DNA from: Agrocybe praecox
Lineage: Eukaryota; Basidiomycota; Agaricomycetes; Agaricales; Agrocybaceae
DNA: 10,870 bases
Direction: 5' to 3'
Assembly (NCBI GenBank): GCA_964017145.1
Contig: CAXHKQ010000083.1
Location: 1-10,870 of the forward strand
The translations under genes were made by a program, and so were the position numbers. The notes under the pieces were generated by a model that was not told the origin of the DNA, searched no databases, and worked only from the letters and a program-made list of their open reading frames with translations. This document shows positions 8,801-10,870 of the stretch, in pieces (positions within the stretch are counted from its first letter, which is position 1; each line of letters opens with the position of its first letter).

Positions 8801-9539
8801 GAGGAATTTGGTGCTGCCGGCACCGTTGGTGGGATCGCTGGCGGTGTCGCCGACGAAGCCGGTGCTGAGGAAGCATGGCAAGTTGATTGCGTTCTTTAGG
8901 AGTTTTATACTGTCGAGGCCGTCGCGGAGAAGGCTGAAGCAGTCGGGGATTTATAAGGAGCGGGTGTTTTCGTGCGATTTGAGCGAGCATCTGTTGAATA
9001 GCGGGCAGGAGATTCCGATGGTGTTGAGGTGCTGTGCGGAGTTTATCGAGGAGAGCGGGATTGTGGATGGGATCTATCGGCTGTCGGGGATTACGTCGAA
9101 TATTCAGAAGTTGAGGAGGAGTTTCGATGAGGAGCGGATTCCGGATTTTGCGTTGCCGGATGTGAGGCAGGATATTCATGCGATGAGTTCGCTGTTGAAG
9201 ATGTACTTTAGGGAGTTGCCGAATCCGTTGTGCACGTTCCAGTTGTATGATAATTTTGTGGATGCGATACAGACGAGGGGCGATGCGGCGGAGCGGTTGC
9301 GGTTGATGAAGGAGACGGTGCAGAAGTTGCCGCCGCCGCATTATAGGTGAGTTGTTTGAATTGAACTGTGAATTTGGCAATTACTAAATGCATTTTTAAT
9401 TCTTATAGAACGCTGAAATACCTGGCCAAACATCTGAACAAGATCTCGCTGCATCACAAGAGCACGGGCATGACAGATAGGAATTTGGCAATCGTGTGGG
9501 CACCGAATCTGCTGCGCAGTCCGGCTCTGGAGACGGGAG
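5433..9539 (+). CDS. CdGAPr: PX-SH3-RhoGAP protein, CdGAPr / ARHGAP32-33 ortholog (5' part, join 5433..5831, 8070..9346, 9409..9539)
   Basis: This gene encodes a GTPase-activating protein that should speed GTP hydrolysis on Rho-family GTPases (Cdc42/Rac-type by family knowledge), acting at membranes and the actin cortex. The joined exons give about 602 residues: a low-complexity N-terminus (1-133), a PX-like domain (about 137-276), an SH3 domain (about 313-372), a basic linker (about 400-428) and a RhoGAP domain (from about 429). The GAP arginine finger is Arg470 in the GIYRLSG motif. The supporting Lys510 and Arg514 lie in KMYFRELPNP, and the invariant Asn592 lies in WAPNLLR. The start is ATG 5433, with context AACATGG. 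An in-frame TGA at 5325-5327 lies upstream and there is no ATG between them. Domain order and motifs match the ARHGAP32/33 family rather than single-domain GAPs. The gene is partial: the RhoGAP C-terminus and long tail lie outside the window. The family call is very secure; exon 1 is less so. Confidence 0.9.
5899..6923. mobile_element. piggyBac-like (TTAA-flanked) MITE
   Basis: The left end reads TTAA-CCCTCTACTGCACA (TTAA at 5895-5898). The right end in reverse complement reads TTAA-CCCTTCAGTGCACA (TTAA at 6924-6927). TTAA duplications next to CCCT-starting ends are the signature of piggyBac-superfamily elements. The terminal repeat is about 14 bp, matching at 11 of 14 positions. The 1025-bp interior is AT-rich with stops in all frames and no transposase ORF, so it would be non-autonomous. 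The left end lies only 67 bp after the exon 1 donor. The short repeat makes this weaker than the Tc1-like element; a chance pairing of two TTAACCCT sites is the alternative. Confidence 0.55.
6928..7235. other. GC-richer island inside intron 1, possible alternative first exon or regulatory region
   Basis: Against its AT-rich surroundings this stretch is CpG-rich. It begins with a hairpin (6939-6960), contains two related copies of GTTCGGTG(C)TCCGACCGC-like sequence (about 7043-7059 and 7188-7203), and ends with a donor-like GAGT|GTAAGTGTG at about 7209. No long ORF fits coding sequence. An alternative 5' UTR exon or enhancer is possible, but nothing fixes it. Confidence 0.25.
6939..6960. repeat. 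GC-rich hairpin, 8-bp stem and 6-base loop
   Basis: CCGAGCCG (6939-6946) pairs perfectly with CGGCTCGG (6953-6960) around GTCGGT. It sits 16 bp outside the right end of the piggyBac-like element. Confidence 0.6.
7370..7636 (+). pseudogene. short LRR-like ORF in intron 1, possible gene fragment (88 aa)
   Basis: ATG 7370 opens an 88-codon frame, preceded by an in-frame TAA at about 7350. Residues 18-50 have leucine-rich-repeat-like spacing: LHLLELKIYGPL, then LSPNLSSLVIRRSKLFNI. A Cys-containing tail (ECHYPICVDQC) and a basic end follow. One and a half repeats without a signal peptide or further repeats is too little for a working LRR protein. It could be a relic exon of an LRR gene, an intron-nested small gene or chance. 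The surrounding DNA is AT-rich. Confidence 0.25.
8070..9346 (+). other. CdGAPr: coding exon 2 of the CdGAPr-like gene (PX, SH3, most of RhoGAP; 425 codons plus 2 nt)
   Basis: The exon begins after a pyrimidine-rich acceptor (TCTCCCTCGCAG, AG at 8068-8069) in phase 0 and ends at AG|GTGAGT (GT at 9347-9348) in phase 2. An in-frame TAA at 8028-8030 and the lack of an in-frame ATG show that it must be spliced onto an upstream exon. It opens with the family motif RFPKLEECAHFHYE, followed by the PX-like fold and the conserved linker TWFQLDNKG. Next come SINTPAVGAAYGI, the SH3 domain (DEISIEVGD, TWWRG, GFFP), a basic linker with SRPSRRRLKQ, and the RhoGAP start ERVFSCDLSEHLLNSG. Synonymous codon choice changes abruptly at about 8640-8790 (see findings). 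The complementary strand carries a long open frame here, which I treat as a by-product of the codon composition. Confidence 0.95.
9347..9408 (+). other. intron 2 of the CdGAPr-like gene (62 bp)
   Basis: This short intron has the size typical of fly and mosquito mini-introns. It has donor GTGAGT, a branch-point-like TACTAAA at 9382-9388, about 20 bases before the acceptor, and acceptor TTATAG. It splits an Arg codon in phase 2, and the flanking protein reads straight through a conserved RhoGAP segment. Confidence 0.95.
9409..9539 (+). other. CdGAPr: coding exon 3 of the CdGAPr-like gene (RhoGAP segment with invariant Asn)
   Basis: The acceptor is TTCTTATAG (AG at 9407-9408) and the donor is GGAG|GTAAAT (GT at 9540-9541). 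The first base completes the split Arg codon AG|A, so HY|RTLKYLAKHL continues without a break. The exon encodes DRNLAIVWAPNLLRS, the hallmark RhoGAP motif; its Asn (residue 592) contacts the GTPase switch region in known structures. It ends in phase 1 after about 44 codons. Without splicing, a stop (TAG 9545-9547) follows at once, which supports the donor. The remaining RhoGAP helices must be on an exon beyond 10870. Confidence 0.93.
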
Positions 9540-9696
9540 GTAAATAGACGAAATACGTTTTTCTCTTACCATGGTTTGAATTTGTTCACATAACTTATTT
9601 GATATCATAACGATCTACTAAAGTGGTGACGCTTCAGTATTTTATTATTTAGATTGTATTATTATTATTAGACAAAAACAATCTGATTCCATATAT

Positions 9697-9783
9697 CAGT
9701 AGTGCTGGAAAATTCGTATCGTTTGGTAGTAAAACACACATTTTTGATAAAATTATTTTTGAATAATCAACATAGTTCCATTA
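9697..9783. repeat. left terminal inverted repeat of the Tc1/mariner-like MITE
   Basis: It pairs with 10325-10408 read in reverse complement. The outer 27 bases differ at only two positions (CAGTAGT against CAGTTGG at the tip), and the inner part has a few mismatches plus a small length difference near 9770. Confidence 0.75.
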
Positions 9784-10324
9784 AAAGACGATACTTCGAA
9801 AATGACTATCATACAACTTTTCTTTGCCCTTCGTATATAACGTTCCCATTATGCCTTAACAATATGTATTTTTTCTACGATACATTTTCAATCATTTTTT
9901 AGAAGCCTAATTCACTAATGGTCAAATTCGTTTGTTACCGTGAATGGGGGAATCTCTTTGGTATCAGTAATATCCATCAACCGTGCTTTTTTATCTTCTG
10001 AAATTATTTTGTTACTATTTATGTCGGTAATTGCTAAATTTGAGCGTCTAGAGTGCGCTTCAACCTTGGTGACCAAATGGTCAGTACGGCATAAAAAAAA
10101 TCGCGAATATGTATTTTTTCTGCTGGGGCGATACCGAGATAACACTTTGTGTTCATGTTTTGGCTTTGGTCGCAATTTTTCCCATTAGAAAACATTGCTT
10201 TTACATGAACATGAAATACGCCGATACCCAATTCTTCGCAATAACAAAAGTTGCTTCAATCTAATTTAAATATCGAACGAACCAAAAGTCCTATCGATGT
10301 CAAGTTTTGTAAATCTTCGTTCAA

Positions 10325-10408
10325 TGGAATATTGTTGATTATTCACAAATAATTTTATCAGAAAGATGGGTCCTACTATGAAACGATACGAATTTTCCAG
10401 CCCAACTG
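10325..10408. repeat. right terminal inverted repeat of the Tc1/mariner-like MITE
   Basis: It is the inverted partner of 9697-9783. It includes TTATTCACAAATAATTTTATC, the near-exact reverse complement of left-arm bases at about 9745-9765, and ends CCAGCCCAACTG. Confidence 0.75.
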
Positions 10409-10615
10409 TTAAGACTAACTTACAAATACGCAAAAAATCGAGTGAAAAGCAAATTCATCACAAGAGCACAACTTCCGATTAACTCACAAAATAAATAAGA
10501 ATATTTGGTTCGCCTAGATAAATATTTCCATGTTTCTGTGATATTTAACTAGACTGCTTTCTTAAATACATTTTGGTGTGTTGGTTTGTTTGGAAATTAT
10601 GAACACATCGAAGCA

Positions 10616-10665
10616 AATCGAACGATATAACAGTTGGATATAATCGAACGATATAACAGTTGGAT
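10616..10665 (+). repeat. tandem duplication, 24-bp identical copies with a 26-bp period
   Basis: AATCGAACGATATAACAGTT plus GGAT occurs at 10616-10639 and again, identically, at 10642-10665. Each copy contains TAACAGTTGG, which equals the outer end of the nearby MITE with its flanking TA (reverse complement of 10402-10411). Confidence 0.85.
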
Positions 10666-10870
10666 TGGAAAAACGTTAAATCATTTGATGTTTTAAAAAT
10701 GTAGTCGTTAAATGATCACTCAGTATAATTCCAATACGTGATTTTTATCCACAAAACAACTTGTTACTAAACGTCTAATTTGAATATGAATTCGATATGA
10801 ATTCGTTGATTTATGGTATGACTGGACATTTTCTATAATCTACGGTTTATTCCTGGTTCACTAAATTCAA

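Larger units (their letters stand above)
9696..10409. mobile_element. Tc1/mariner-like MITE with long imperfect terminal inverted repeats
   Basis: The left terminus (9696 onward) starts TCAGTAGTGCTGGAAAATTC. The reverse complement of the right terminus (10409 backward) starts ACAGTTGGGCTGGAAAATTC. A 21-bp core (9703-9723 against 10381-10401) is a perfect inverted match. Similarity then continues inward for about 75-80 bp (left to about 9783) with scattered mismatches, including a long near-identical block around GATAAAATTATTT. TA dinucleotides flank both ends (9694-9695, 10410-10411), the target-site duplication of Tc1/mariner elements, and the CAGTxxGCTGG start resembles Tc1 ends. The interior of about 0.5 kb has only short ORFs (for example 9940-10188) without transposase motifs. 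This is therefore a non-autonomous element of about 714 bp. One base lies between the TA and CAGT and differs between ends (T versus A). Confidence 0.78.
9540..10870 (+). other. intron 3 of the CdGAPr-like gene (partial, continues past the window)
   Basis: The intron starts with GTAAAT at 9540 and is at least 1331 bp long. It is AT-rich and carries the Tc1/mariner-like MITE (9696-10409) and a duplicated 24-bp sequence (10616-10665). No coding sequence matching the expected continuation of the RhoGAP domain was found before 10870. Confidence 0.85.

Noticed and set aside
7986..9380. 464-codon open frame on the minus strand over exon 2
   Set aside because: It is antisense to a strongly conserved PX-SH3-RhoGAP exon. 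Its translation is Arg/Leu/Gln/His-rich with no domain. The lack of stops follows from G- and C-ending codons on the plus strand.
9915..10231. ORFs inside the Tc1-like MITE as a transposase remnant
   Set aside because: Neither strand shows a helix-turn-helix or the DDE/DDD motifs, and the frames are under 90 codons. The element is best seen as non-autonomous.
1..10870. tRNA genes, rRNA or CRISPR arrays
   Set aside because: No cloverleaf with matching A and B boxes, no rRNA-like sequence, and no regularly spaced repeats were found by reading.

Overview
The window reads as genomic DNA from an insect, most likely a dipteran and possibly a mosquito-like fly. This is inferred from protein resemblance to the fly RhoGAP CdGAPr, from GT-AG introns (one only 62 bp), and from small non-autonomous transposons in the introns. 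The species cannot be fixed from the sequence.

The one gene I can support is the 5' part of a plus-strand PX-SH3-RhoGAP gene. It is the apparent ortholog of Drosophila CdGAPr and of vertebrate ARHGAP32/ARHGAP33. I model three coding exons: 5433-5831 (low-complexity, His-rich N-terminus), 8070-9346 (PX, SH3 and most of RhoGAP) and 9409-9539 (the RhoGAP segment with the invariant Asn). All junctions are GT-AG and the phases agree (0/0, then 2/2). The last exon ends at a phase-1 donor at 9540, and the rest of the gene lies beyond the window. About 602 residues are encoded here.

Layout: 1-1090 is a mixed-composition stretch with no supported gene. 1091-2220 is AT-rich and featureless. 2221-4760 is rich in CpG and alternating GT/CA/GC. 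4761-5432 leads into the first coding exon and probably includes its 5' UTR. Intron 1 (5832-8069) holds a TTAA-flanked, piggyBac-like MITE (5899-6923), a GC-richer island (about 6928-7235) and a short LRR-like ORF (7370-7636). Intron 3 (from 9540) holds a TA-flanked, Tc1/mariner-like MITE with long inverted repeats (9696-10409). A further copy of that kind of terminus sits in a 26-bp-period duplication near 10616-10665.

The most unusual signals are a sharp switch in synonymous codon use inside exon 2 (Arg codons go from all CGN to mostly AGG), the two mobile elements in the introns, and an ORF with a signal-peptide-like start lying in frame just upstream of the main start, separated from it by one TGA. 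I found no CRISPR array, tRNA, rRNA or new multi-gene system.
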